Below, one piece after another: positions 51,708 through 61,589 of a stretch of DNA of 64,000 nucleotides. Made by a program: the position numbers and the translations under genes. The notes beneath the pieces were generated by a model. That model ran no database searches. It had not been told where the DNA came from and saw only the letters and a list, made by a program, of their open reading frames with translations. Position 1 is the stretch's first letter, and the number at the start of each line of letters is the position of its first letter. The DNA comes from Acestrorhynchus altus (lineage: Eukaryota > Chordata > Actinopteri > Characiformes > Acestrorhynchidae): contig CM067513.1 of assembly GCA_034509495.1 (NCBI GenBank), forward strand, positions 15,309,501 to 15,373,500, given 5' to 3'.

Positions 51708-52292
51708 TTAGTCCACCTTCACGTAACCATTGGCATTGGTGGCCATTCCTCTAGCTCCTCGTCCTCTCCTTCCTCCACCTCCTCCTCCTCCTCTTCCTAC
51801 TCCACCACAGTCAGGTTGACCTCCAGTCCAGCTAGGTTCGGCTCCCTCATCGAAACGTAGCCGCAGCGTGTTGCGGATGACCAGACGCTCCACAATAAAG
51901 GATGCGCAGAACCAAGGGACAGCGTATTCCGCTGTGATCAGCCCCATGAAGTTGTACTTAAACTCTGAGTAGTCCCAGGGGCAGGCGTTGAACTGTCGCA
52001 GCAGTAGGCCTGTACCAAACTCCCACAGGTAGGTCCAGAGTGTGTAGATGATGCAGCGCAGGAGCACATTACAGTGGCCCCGCAGGCACAGGTACATGCG
52101 CTCTACAATGAGGATACATGTGCCGTAGATAAATAGTGCCCACACACTGGTCACGCCAGGGAACTTCCAGTTGCAGTTGACAACAAACTCCCAGGCTGCT
52201 GTGAACATGACCTCACAGAAGTAGCCATGGATGGCATATAGGTACCACCGCGAGAGAGCAGTCAGCGGCTCGGGGGTCATCGCTGTTGCCAT
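51708..52292 (-). CDS. tmem229b: Transmembrane protein 229B
   Basis: Single-exon coding sequence of 194 residues for a small multi-pass membrane protein. TMEM229 proteins share the fold of a bacterial family annotated as putative ABC transporter permeases (PF06541), but their biochemical role is not established. Hydrophobic segments lie at about 17-38, 49-70, 76-98 and 116-138. The signature stretch RQFNACPWDYSEF is at 99-111, and GLITAEYAVPWF follows at 117-128. The protein matches the vertebrate family from EPLTALSRWYLYAIHGYF onward, and the NGYVKVD end is also family-typical. The start at 52292 is chosen by alignment to EPLTALSRW and its ACCATGG context. An in-frame ATG at 52301 with an equally good AAGATGG context would add MVT. 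Oddity: a Gly/Arg-rich insert at about 157-182 (including seven consecutive glycines) makes it longer than the mammalian protein of about 167 residues. Identification is secure; function is not. Confidence 0.96.
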   Translation of the reverse strand: MATAMTPEPLTALSRWYLYAIHGYFCEVMFTAAWEFVVNCNWKFPGVTSVWALFIYGTCILIVERMYLCLRGHCNVLLRCIIYTLWTYLWEFGTGLLLRQFNACPWDYSEFKYNFMGLITAEYAVPWFCASFIVERLVIRNTLRLRFDEGAEPSWTGGQPDCGGVGRGGGGGGGRRGRGARGMATNANGYVKVD

Positions 52293-52336
52293 GGTGACCA
52301 TCTTTATCACTGTGTTCCGAATCTTGGGGGAGTTTG

Positions 52337-52362
52337 ACTAGAGGAAGGGGAAGAAAGCAAGA
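52337..52362 (-). other. tmem229b: Splice acceptor of the tmem229b coding exon
   Basis: On the minus strand, TTGCTTTCTTCCCCTTCCTC is followed by TAG, a near-perfect polypyrimidine tract and acceptor; the exon starts at 52337. The frame of tmem229b stays open from the first exon base to the chosen ATG, so extra N-terminal residues from an upstream exon cannot be excluded from this window alone. The usual family structure is a non-coding upstream exon. Confidence 0.85.
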
Positions 52363-52499
52363 CAAATTTAAGTAGAGGGCATAAGCAGAATTCTGAATGT
52401 GCTACAAGGGCAATCAGATGTCCGCTCAGATGAAAGATGACAGAGTATACTGACTGCCCAAGGAAATTTGTTAAAGTGATGACAAACCACAATGCAACA

Positions 52500-52835
52500 G
52501 ACAAACTATAATACACAATATGCCCATATGTTTGTGGACATCCAGCTACAGTAAGATGTGTAAATGTGCACACAGTTTATTTAATTCCTGAAAAGAACAA
52601 CTGGCAATAGAATACCATGGCTAATGCCAGACATGGGATAGAAGGGTATAAAGCACCCCAGCACAGAGCTGTGGAGCAGTGGATCTGTGTTCACTGAATG
52701 CAATCAAACCCTCACGACAATACTTCAAAATCTAGTAGAAAGCCTTCCTTGGACAGTAGAGACAGTCCAACTTTTTTTTATTTATTTGATTTCATATGAA
52801 TCAATGATGCTCTAATACATTTGCCCATATCATGT
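52500..52835 (+). mobile_element. MITE family A copy
   Basis: Left terminus ATATGCCCATATGTTTGTGG, middle block GGGTATAAAGCACCCCAGCA, and CTGAATGCAATCAAACCCTC then TAGTAGAAAGCCTTCCTTGG, ending in TTGCCCATATCATGTG. It lies just inside the inferred tmem229b intron and is inverted relative to 53605-53930. Confidence 0.85.
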
Positions 52836-52957
52836 GTGTACTCAGGCCATAAAAGACTGTTCTATGACAAGAAACTGACTTGTCATCTGTTGTTGGCTGT
52901 AAATCCCAACCACACACGCGCTCACACACCCAGCTCTACATATCATATGTCAGGAGG

Positions 52958-52971
52958 CCACCAGAGGGCTG
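52958..52971 (+). promoter_or_regulatory. CTCF-like motif
   Basis: CCACCAGAGGGCTG matches the CTCF core except for T at the next-to-last position, and the flanking GG in GGCCACCAGAGGGC also fits the longer matrix. It lies in the inferred tmem229b intron. Confidence 0.4.
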
Positions 52972-52974
52972 TGT

Positions 52975-53600
52975 CCTTCAAACAGCTCGAAGAGAAAGCA
53001 ACAGAGACGCTCTTAAGAAAGTGTCAATCAATGCTAATTGAGTTTCAAAAGACAATTAACCATTCAACTGTCTCAGGAGGAGTCTAGTGAATGACATTAG
53101 AGCAGAATGTGGTAATAAGATCGCAGTTCACGCTACCAGTTGCACTACATAAGTGGAACCTCAGGCTGTGGGTGTTGGGATTTTAGAGAACAAAAAGCTG
53201 CTTTAGCCCATACGCAGAGGTGCCAGTCCACTCCAGCTCAGAGGATTAGCTCATTTCTCTAAAACAAGAATAAGACTCTCTTACAAATAGCAACCATCTC
53301 AGCAAAACAACTTCACCTTCAACCACCCCCCCACAGCTGTCTGTCTGACCGGTCCATAGTTGAAACTATTGGGCAGCTTTCAGGGATGTGCAGTGGAGGG
53401 CTTTATATTGGGGTAGACTTAATTAAATTATTTTAAGGTAACTGAGTAACAGTCTCAAAGTCCCAACTGTCGGTTAGAATCTGGGATGTGGAACAGCTCA
53501 GTGTAGTAAAGGTGATGGAAGGACACCGAGGAGCTGATATAATACCTCAAAGTAACAGATCAGTGTTGTGTATTTCTAAACAATTCTTAGGTAAAACTGG
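52975..53600. other. Intronic spacer between two inverted MITE copies
   Basis: No gene or repeat recognised. It would form the loop if the flanking inverted copies paired in the transcript. Confidence 0.5.
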
Positions 53601-53604
53601 TGAA

Positions 53605-53930
53605 CACTAGAGAAGTGTCCCAAAACATTTGTCCAATTATTCATTCTTTCTTCTGAAATCAAGGTTATTAAAAAGATTTCATCCTGAATTGTTGGTGGTA
53701 ATTGTCTATACTGTCCAGGGCTTTGTACTAGATTTTGGAGCATTGCTGTGAGGATTTGATTGCATTCATTGGTGAGTGTTTGTGAGGTCAGGATGCTCGA
53801 TGATCAACACCCCACCATATCTCAAAAGTACTGGATGGAGTGCCACCTCCGAACAGCTCAACGCTTGGGGGCTTTATACCCCTCCAGCTCATGTCTGGCA
53901 TTAGGCATGGTGCAGATATTCTGGTTACAC
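53605..53930 (-). mobile_element. MITE family A copy, inverted
   Basis: Contains ACTGTCCAGGGCTTTGTACT, GAGGATTTGATTGCATTC, CTCAAAAGTACTGGATGGAG and GGGGGCTTTATACCCCTCCA, in reverse-complement order to 52500-52835. Its right end continues into ATGTCTGGCATTAGGCATGG and then decays. Confidence 0.85.
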
Positions 53931-53934
53931 TGAA

Positions 53935-54775
53935 CTCTGGTTCATTTTCACCCTTATTGCGATTTGTATGGGCAGGTGCATGACAGCAGTAATCGCACTC
54001 TGATGTCGACCAAACCAACCGCACTGACACCTTATTGAAGTGGTCCAGCCCCAAATAAACTCTGGAACAGTTTGTTTGTAGTAAGAATGTGATCCAACCT
54101 CCATCTGATCCAACAATCAGGTTTACTATGCAAGTATGAGCTAAACAGCTCTGCATTAGTTTAACCAGGTTGGCTGGTCATATATTCACTACAGCTATGA
54201 ACAAATGCCATCTCTGCCACTGCTCCACAAAAATCTGTACCCGCCATTCTGAATGCATTACCTGTTTTTCTTTAAAAGAAAATTCATATAGTACAGAACT
54301 ACGCATTGTATTTTGATTTCAACAAACACATGTATTGATTACTGATGATTATGATTATTATTATTTAAGAAAATGTCTACATGATGATCTGTCTCCAAAA
54401 ATAATTCTCTTATTTCCAAGTCAAACATGAACCTCCAAAGGGGAATTCATTTAAACGGTACATATTTTAGGCTGTGGCTTTTTTTTTTTTTTTGAAGGAT
54501 TATAAACATGGTTTATAGAAAAAGTAAAAGAAACTAAAAGGTTTCCATCATGTCAAGTTCAACAATGTCAAAAATACAGAATACTCTATTACAGTCTTAT
54601 AGTCTATACATAAACAAATGCTCTGAATGGAAAGGTAGTAAACAAGCGCATGACAGTACATTTTTTACCTAATCAAAGTAATCAAAATGGTCAGTGGATT
54701 ACTCCATTACTAATACAGTCGATGATGGCAGATCTCAAATAAATCCTGACTAATCCTTTTTGTCAAAAAAGTATT
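53935..54775. other. No gene seen; T run
   Basis: Inferred tmem229b intron. It holds a 15-base T run at about 54480 and no recognised element. Confidence 0.5.
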
Positions 54776-54779
54776 TAAG

Positions 54780-54905
54780 GGCCAGTTTCCCAGACAAGGA
54801 TTAAGCCCAGTCCTGGACTACATTTTTCTTTCAGAGGAGACCCTCCATTCAGAATGCTTTGTAGTGCAGAATAGGCTTATTAGGAAAACCATCATTTAAA
54901 TTCTT
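54780..54905. mobile_element. Short MITE, GGCCAGTTTCCC class
   Basis: Starts GGGCCAGTTTCCCAGACAAG, then GATTAAGCCCAGTCCTGG, with a mirrored AGTGCAGAATAGGCTTATTA block toward the right end. It resembles the diverged copy at 59945-60015. Confidence 0.65.
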
Positions 54906-55031
54906 AAAGCTTTCATCTTGGGCAGCTGTCTGAAATTATGAGTAACTTAATTTCAGGAATATCCAGAATGGACCTTTTTTCTTTCTTTCTTTTGTATTTA
55001 TAATTGAATTGACAATTCTTTACTAGAAATT

Positions 55032-55055
55032 TATATATATATATATATATATATA
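55032..55055. repeat. Microsatellite (TA)n
   Basis: About 12 units. Confidence 0.9.
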
Positions 55056-55121
55056 AACCAGTTCTGTAATTTCTGCCATTAATGCATATAAAATATGAAA
55101 AATGAATTTTACCCAACATAA

Positions 55122-55162
55122 AAGGTAGATGGTAGCCCAGTGTATGGGCTACCATCTACCTT
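55122..55162. repeat. Perfect 18-bp hairpin
   Basis: AAGGTAGATGGTAGCCCA at 55122-55139 and its exact reverse complement at 55145-55162 flank a 5-base GTGTA loop. Pairing stops sharply on both sides. The stem is too short for a standard microRNA precursor. It is not flanked by an obvious terminator run and lies in the inferred tmem229b intron. Confidence 0.95.
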
Positions 55163-55169
55163 GGAAAAG

Positions 55170-56075
55170 TCATGTTAGAGTCAAAGTGCAAATAAGCAAA
55201 CCAGACATGAAACTCTTTTTTTTCCCCTGTCTTTTCAAACATGTATTCTGTGAACATTATATCCAAAACTTCTTTTGACTATGAAGTTACAAATCAAGAG
55301 TAAGTCTGTGTGGCTTTATTTTAGTAAGGCACTAGATGTGTATCTCCATGTTTGTCTCTGTGGGCTGTCGTATCCCCTCCCCCTTGCCGTTTGCTCTTCA
55401 GTCAGCATTGGTATTGATCTTCACCCAGTTGGACCTCTATTGACCTTCCCAGGAACCCAAGCAGACCAGTGTCAGATACAAGCGCTCTCTCCTGAACACA
55501 GCAGCAGCTCCTGAGAAGGCAGTAAAAACCTAGCAAGCCATGCAGACTTGTGATGCTTCAACCAATCAAAATAAATGTAAACTGAGTACATGTCATGAAA
55601 ACTGAGTGGTAATTGGGCTGGCTGGTATACTGTAGTCACATCCAACCTGCCAGCCTCAGCTCAGCGTTTCTAGGGTTTCATGGCATTATAACATCCTCAT
55701 AATGGGTAAATAAAAATGGAGAAAATCATTACCCACAACAAACATTCCATGATGCTTTACTTTAACATGTAGTGTATGAACAGATATTTAGGGTGTTGTA
55801 GATTCATAGCATCTGACACTTGCTTAAGGTGCTGATGCTCCTGGTTCAGTATGATTTAATACAATATTAGGGCACTGTCTTCTCTATCCAGATTGAATAA
55901 AATATTTTCCTTCCTGTACATTCTTATTTGCAACTGTGAATGGAAAAAGTAAAAGAAAAAAGGAAAATAGGTACCCATTATCATCATTATAATGAATGAT
56001 TTCATCACTTCTCAATCTTTTGATGACATAGGTGCAAATTCACACACAGTCTTGTCCCTGTAGCGATGCACTGCA
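55170..56075. other. No gene seen
   Basis: Inferred tmem229b intron; the 79-codon frame at 55275-55514 shows no domain. Confidence 0.5.
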
Positions 56076-56079
56076 AATA

Positions 56080-56205
56080 GAATAGGAATCTTTGGAGCAG
56101 ATAAACATGAACATAGGATTCCTAATGCCAGATGTGGGCTAGAGGGGTATAAAAATTCCCAGAACTGAGCTGTGGAGCCACATATGTTCTAGTACATTTT
56201 TATGA
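56080..56205 (+). mobile_element. MITE family A fragment
   Basis: GGAGCAGATAAACATGAACA, CTAATGCCAGATGTGGGCTA and GAGGGGTATAAAAATTCC with GAGCTGTGGAGCC match the middle of family A, in the same orientation as 52500-52835. Both ends are missing. Confidence 0.75.
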
Positions 56206-56209
56206 ATTA

Positions 56210-59055
56210 GATGGCGATTCAGTGGACTGAACACTGAACAGCAGGTTAGAATTAAAATCAGCAAACTCAGACAACTAATATAAAAGCTCAGTTCACCTTA
56301 AATATGGGTGCAAATGAGGTCTAGGTCTTTTGGGTCTGGGCATTATTCTCTAATCCTCATTCCCACCATGTGTTCAAGTTTCAGTTACCTTCAGTTCTGA
56401 ATAATGCCAAAGGCTTATCAAAGCACTCCGAAATACCTCAGCACAAAACTAAGAGATAATCTGGTTCATGGCAGGACTACTGGTAATAAAAATGTTCAAA
56501 ATCAAATATAAGACAAATGTAGACCAGTCTTTTTAAATCAATGCTGTACTGTTAAGTAGTGGTACTACTAAGAAGCTGTAGAATGTTATTAATTATTATT
56601 TTTAAGATGATTAATATTAATTACTATATAATGATATTTACACTACTAATTATTATTATTAACATTATTATTATTATTGTATTACTACAAAAATCTCTGT
56701 TGTGATGATTTCCAAAAATAAACCTTTGGGGTTGAGCTCATTGACTGAAACCGTTACAAGTGACCTGGTTAAATGTGGTGCCAAAAAAATGCATGATATT
56801 TTTTTTACTTTTTAAAGATGAGTGAAGGGAAGGATGCACCATGCCCACCTGAAAATTTGGGCACTGTAAGAGATTTGAGCTCTGAGATGTTGAGGTCTGT
56901 TAGGGCTATGGCTAGTTCACAATCATTGTTGGAAAGGCGTAATGGTGCAATTTATACCCTTGTCCCAACAATCAGCAGCCATGGTCTCCCCTATACAGCT
57001 GCCTAGTCCTCACTCATGCCCTACAGCAGGTCAATGTTAAAATAATATGGCAAGGCATTTTGACATAGATGCACCAGTAGCAGCAGATTGGTAAAAACTG
57101 CTATTCAAATTCATCTCAGTGCAGTGATTTTATTACACTCTTTATTACACTCTTTGGTATGGAGTTGGCATGCAGTTGTCAGGTGTTCTTTAAGCACTGA
57201 CCAACGTATACAGTGTTAGGATAAAATGTGTTTATGTTTGTCAGTACTTGTATAGCACATCATCAAGACATTTAGACAAATTACAATAAACCACTGAATA
57301 TAAACAGTTGAAACATGATATTTGAAACTGTATACATACAAGCAGAATATAGGATTTCAGCCCATTTTCCCATTATGTTATCTCAATCAGTTTGATTTTC
57401 CTGTTCATATTTCCTTGTTCACATTTGAAAAACGAAATATGATGATGGTTTAAAATGTGGTTTAAAGTATTGATTTATTTTTTGCCATACTACCCAACCT
57501 TGATCTAAAACAAATAGCTAATACAATCTAATCTAATACAATACCACTTTGTTTCTTACCTAGTCATGATGTCTACAGTAAATGCTATTCAGAACTGATA
57601 TAAAAGCAGTTTGAGTCTGACCACTCCCCCACTGATGGCTATGGAGTTCCTGATGTACATGCTATCTAAACTGTAGATGCCATCCAAGCTACTCTCTGCT
57701 TTCCTCAAGAAGAGCTGCAGACACGCCTTTACAGGACTGTCCCTCATTCTTTCATTCCAGCTGTGAGTGACAAAAGGTTCTGCATAAAGAGCCACCTTCC
57801 CGAACCATGTCCGCAATCCATTCTCTTTGAAAGGAACTGCACAAATGCCCTCTTCACTAGATTGTAACAGTCAATAATTTCAATGATGCATTCTTACTCC
57901 TCTATTTCTGGATGGGAGCTCTGGGTTCTTGCCATCAGGTCACTTCCCTCTGCACAAAATAAATGGCATGGATCAATAGCAAAGACAGCTCAGTTACATC
58001 ACAGCAGGATCTCAGCACTCAAGCCCAAAGAGCCTCAGTTCTTTCCATCTGGTATGGACATTACTGATAGGCCTCGAGAGAAGAGAACCAGGAGCTGAGG
58101 CTCAAGTTTCAAATGGAAGAGGAAGTACTGTTCTCACATAAATATCAGTGTCTGGAAAGTGAGAAAGTTCATAATACAGGAATCTCCTGGATCAATTATC
58201 AGAATGAGTTCATGTATCAATCATTGACTATCTGTAAACCAACAGCCTGCTTGTCATGCTTGGACAATGCTCATAATAGACAGCAAGATCTTCATGACTG
58301 AACAGCACAATAGAAAATGATTTCTATAGTCAACTAGGGGTGGGCAATATATCCATGTTTATCGGGATAAAAACAGAGCAAGTTATGAGCTAAGTTGTTT
58401 AAAAAGTTTTTAAGTTTTTAAATAAAAATAAATTCTGCTCCATCTCTCTGCTCTGTGCCCTGCTCTCAGCTGTTCCCCTCTGTTCCTACTCCTGTTCTTA
58501 CAGACACCATAGAAGGGGCATTAGACAGAGCTCTGGCATGAAGACAACTTAGCATGTATAAATAAGATCAAATTTCAGAATGTGTAAATATATTTAAGAG
58601 ATTTTTCATTAAAGCAGCTCTAGCTTGTGAATGGAGAAACAAGTGTTTAAAAGTGAACTTGGCCCATTTTTACTTCACAATACATACATTGCAGTGAAGC
58701 ATCTGAAACACCACAGAAACAAATGCCAAAATTGATAATGAAGTGATGTTACTTCAAAGAACAGCTTGGGAATGCCCACACTTAAACAAGTTGCAAGGCA
58801 TTATTTTGTGAGTGAGGCTGAACATTGGCCAATGTGCTCAGGGTAAGGAGACATTAAGTACTGAGTTTCATTACTGACATAATGGGAGCTGGATGGACAG
58901 GTTTTTTTTGTTTTTGTTGTTTGTTTGTTTTTTGCCTAAAATCACATTAAAGTCCTTCTGATCATCATTTCTTCCTGGTCAGGGCCATAATATGTTCAAA
59001 GCCAAACCACAATAATTTGTCCAAGGCAGGAACAACCACTGGACAAGGTGTCAGT
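56210..59055. other. No gene seen
   Basis: Inferred tmem229b intron. ATT/TTA-rich patches lie near 56590-56680. The 57590-58130 stretch has overlapping small frames on both strands, less AT-rich than average, with no domain I recognise. GGGGTGGGCAATATATCC near 58337 resembles the end of a common fish DNA element. Confidence 0.4.
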
Positions 59056-59058
59056 CCA

Positions 59059-59131
<73 letters not shown>
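59059..59131. repeat. Microsatellite (CA)n
   Basis: About 36 uninterrupted units. Confidence 0.97.
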
Positions 59132-59134
<3 letters not shown>

Positions 59135-59135
<1 letters not shown>

Positions 59136-59940
59136 CCTAAGAAACCGAACCACACAATCACTGGGCTGTATTTATAGTTAAATTTTATACAAAAATAAGA
59201 TTTTTTATGCAGAAAACATTATCTCTGCTTTTTTAGCTACAACAATGCCCATGCCAGAGTTATTTATTGACAAAATAAACATTTGGAGTTACTTCATAAG
59301 ATGGCTCAGACCAAAAGAATGCTATTTGTGAGGTTTTTCAAGAAGCAGGAAGGGATCAAGGCACTTGAGGCCTCTACAGCAGTCTCACTTCCACCCTCGC
59401 ATTGTATGGTCATCCACCAGTCCTGTGACTGTGGTGGTGCCAAAACGTGTAGGCAAGACTTCAATAGAAGCACCTTTTTTTCGCTTTCGACTAAGAGCAC
59501 TTTATTTCCACCTCACGACCTAGAGGCATTAAACCTCTTAAACTACAATAAAGCTCCAGTTAAAAGGCAGGACTATAAACTAGATCATAGTTTAGGTTTC
59601 AGCACATACGATTTTTTATTACCGTACTGGATGTAACTACTTCTGTTAAACGCAATCTCATTCAAGGAGGTCAAAGTCAAACACCCTGACTGCAAGACTG
59701 TCTTAAGTCGTCTTACAGAATGGGCCTTAAGAATGTTGTAAGCCCTCCAGACTGCATAACATATGGGGATTAGAACCATCTGAAGCTTAAAAAAGCCCAG
59801 GGTTAGCAACGTGGCTGTGACGAGCCACATAATAAACAAAGCAGCATGAAATTGCAGCTTCAGGAGAATCCTTGCAGAGCGTCATTGTGCTGTAATGACC
59901 TCAGCCTGCTGTGACCACTACACAGCCTTTTGAGACAGAT
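59135..59940. other. No gene seen
   Basis: A 117-codon plus frame at 59283-59636 has no recognised domain, and its composition fits chance. Confidence 0.45.
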
Positions 59941-59944
59941 ACAC

Positions 59945-60015
59945 TACAGGCCAGTTTTCCTGGCACAGATTAAAGCACAGTCTTGGACTAAATTACACGG
60001 TCAGTGCAGATTCTA
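59945..60015. mobile_element. Short MITE fragment, GGCCAGTTTTCC class
   Basis: GGCCAGTTTTCCTGGCACAG, then GATTAAAGCACAGTCTTGG, parallels the left half of 54780-54905. Confidence 0.55.
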
Positions 60016-60149
60016 CTGAGTGCTTTTTCTTCCGTGACCAGGTAGAGCTGGACGATACATCAGCTAGACTGGCAAGCAATGATTCCGACATACTGTGACA
60101 ATGATTTTAAGTGTTAGTGATACTAAAACTTAAGAGCACTGTATTGATC

Positions 60150-60430
60150 ATAACCAGCTGGTCAATCTTATTAATCAGCTTAGTTCTTGACCAGCGTAAC
60201 AAATGTCTTCATTCGAAACTGCTGGTTCAGCTGGTCAACAAACCTGACCAAGCAAGACAACCAGTATGACCAACATTAACAGCTTGGCCAAGCTTGTTGA
60301 CCAGCCTGTGTTGACCAGCTTAAGCAGCTTGTTTTCCTTGTCTGGGTACATTTTCACCTGACCAGCTATCAACCACCTTGACCATGAAAGCGCAGCCTAG
60401 ACCATCTGAAACCAGCTTGAGCTGGATTTG
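60150..60430. repeat. Irregular array of GACCAGCTT-type motifs
   Basis: ACCAGC, GACCAG or their close variants occur more than ten times over 280 bp in both orientations (for example AACCAGCTGGTCAATC, TTGACCAGCCTGTG, TTGACCAGCTTAAG). Unit spacing is irregular. Similar arrays are widespread in fish genomes as old transposon or satellite remnants. Confidence 0.65.
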
Positions 60431-60434
60431 TCAG

Positions 60435-61040
60435 CACACACGCAGCCACACAGCTTCAGTTTTCCTTATACTGAATCCATGACCTGACTCATCTGCAATA
60501 CCTATAATTTACTGACTGCTTTACAGTTAAAGTAAAGAAATAGCAGGGTTTTTTATTTCAACAGCGGTAAGTTTCTGAACTAGTACAACCTTGTAATGCC
60601 CCCTGTGTGCTGTCTGTGAGGCAGTGTAATTAACACTGAGCAGTGGTGCTGAAGGAGCAAGGCTTCATTAATGCTTAAGTGCACTGGTTGGGTTTAACTG
60701 GGGTCTGGTGAGCAGGACACATCCAGGACTGCGCTTATAGCCCCTAAAAGACACATGGTTTAGATGAGTACTGTTAATGTGACCTGCAATGCAGTGGAAC
60801 TTACTCCACTCTCCAAATCTTCACTTTCAATCAACTGTGCTGAGGATCACTCTGGACAGAGCATCCTCCCGGTCCCCAGAGGCTCTGCTGAGGAGAATTC
60901 AAACCCTTCTTTGTTGTTGTCGTTTTTTTTACCTCCACGAAGCCCCCCCATCCTGCTGTCCAACACCCGCAGAGACGCTGCCTCGACCTCTCCTCACACC
61001 TCTGCACCACCGCCATACCTCAGTAAACCGATTTCACCTT
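60435..61040. other. No gene seen
   Basis: Overlapping frames (60764-61060, 60789-61043 and a minus-strand one) are open because of rising GC toward the CpG island. None has a recognised domain. Confidence 0.4.
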
Positions 61041-61043
61041 TAG

Positions 61044-61059
61044 GTCACGTGACCACGTG
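61044..61059. promoter_or_regulatory. Paired E-box (CACGTG x2)
   Basis: GTCACGTGAC at 61044-61053 is a full 10-bp palindrome of the USF/TFE type, and a second CACGTG follows at 61054-61059, eight bases on. It sits about 150 bp left of the CpG-rich block. If transcription starts near 61.4 kb on the minus strand, the pair lies just downstream of the start. Confidence 0.5.
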
Positions 61060-61251
61060 AGGCCAAACTGCACCGTTTATGTTTTTTTGGGTGTTTTTAA
61101 TTTAAAGGAAGTGTCAGTTGGTGCAGAGAAGCAGAAACGTAACTCCGGAGGTTAAGACTGCCCCTGCTGCCCCCTCCCCCCTCCACGGACCGGACAGGAG
61201 GTCCAGCAGCCCAAACTAACCACGCAGCCGCCGGAGCGCCTTCACATATCG

Positions 61252-61292
61252 TTTACACAGCCTTTACACAGCGTTTACACAGTCTTTACACT
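61252..61292. promoter_or_regulatory. Four TTTACAC motifs at exact 11-bp spacing
   Basis: TTTACAC begins at 61252, 61263, 61274 and 61285. Two copies are preceded by G, making GTTTAC, a forkhead-type core. The 11-bp period is one helical turn, placing all copies on the same face of DNA inside the CpG-rich block. It may simply be a short tandem repeat. Confidence 0.6.
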
Positions 61293-61455
61293 GCCCGACC
61301 GCAGCGCGCGCGCTCTTTAGCTTAGCATAAGCGCTCAACGGTTTTCTCCTCAGAGCGCGCGCGTAGCTCCGCGACGCCGAGGCAGCCTCTTACTCCAAAC
61401 GCGGGCTGCGGAGAGGAGCCGCGCCAGCTGGAGGGGTGGAGGAAGGTGATGGGAG

Positions 61456-61457
<2 letters not shown>

Positions 61458-61486
<29 letters not shown>
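61458..61486. repeat. Microsatellite (TA)n in CpG island
   Basis: About 14 units, ending TATATAAAAG, which looks like a TATA box on the plus strand. Confidence 0.95.
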
Positions 61487-61491
<5 letters not shown>

Positions 61492-61557
61492 GCCGGAGTT
61501 CAAAACACCTGAGCCCAACTCGGTTCTCCATCCCACCGGAGAGAGAACCGAGCGGAT

Positions 61558-61558
<1 letters not shown>

Positions 61559-61586
<28 letters not shown>
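61559..61586. repeat. Microsatellite (CA)n
   Basis: About 14 units. Confidence 0.95.

Positions 61587-61589
<3 letters not shown>

Noticed and set aside
52307..52573. 88-codon minus-strand frame abutting tmem229b
   Set aside because: It crosses the strong splice acceptor and the end of a MITE and is in a different frame; it is intronic.
55122..55162. MicroRNA precursor
   Set aside because: The 18-bp stem and 5-base loop are too short for normal processing and pairing does not extend outward.
57589..58098. Overlapping frames on both strands as a possible retrogene
   Set aside because: No residue motif could be matched to a known family, and the two strands compete; left as unassigned.
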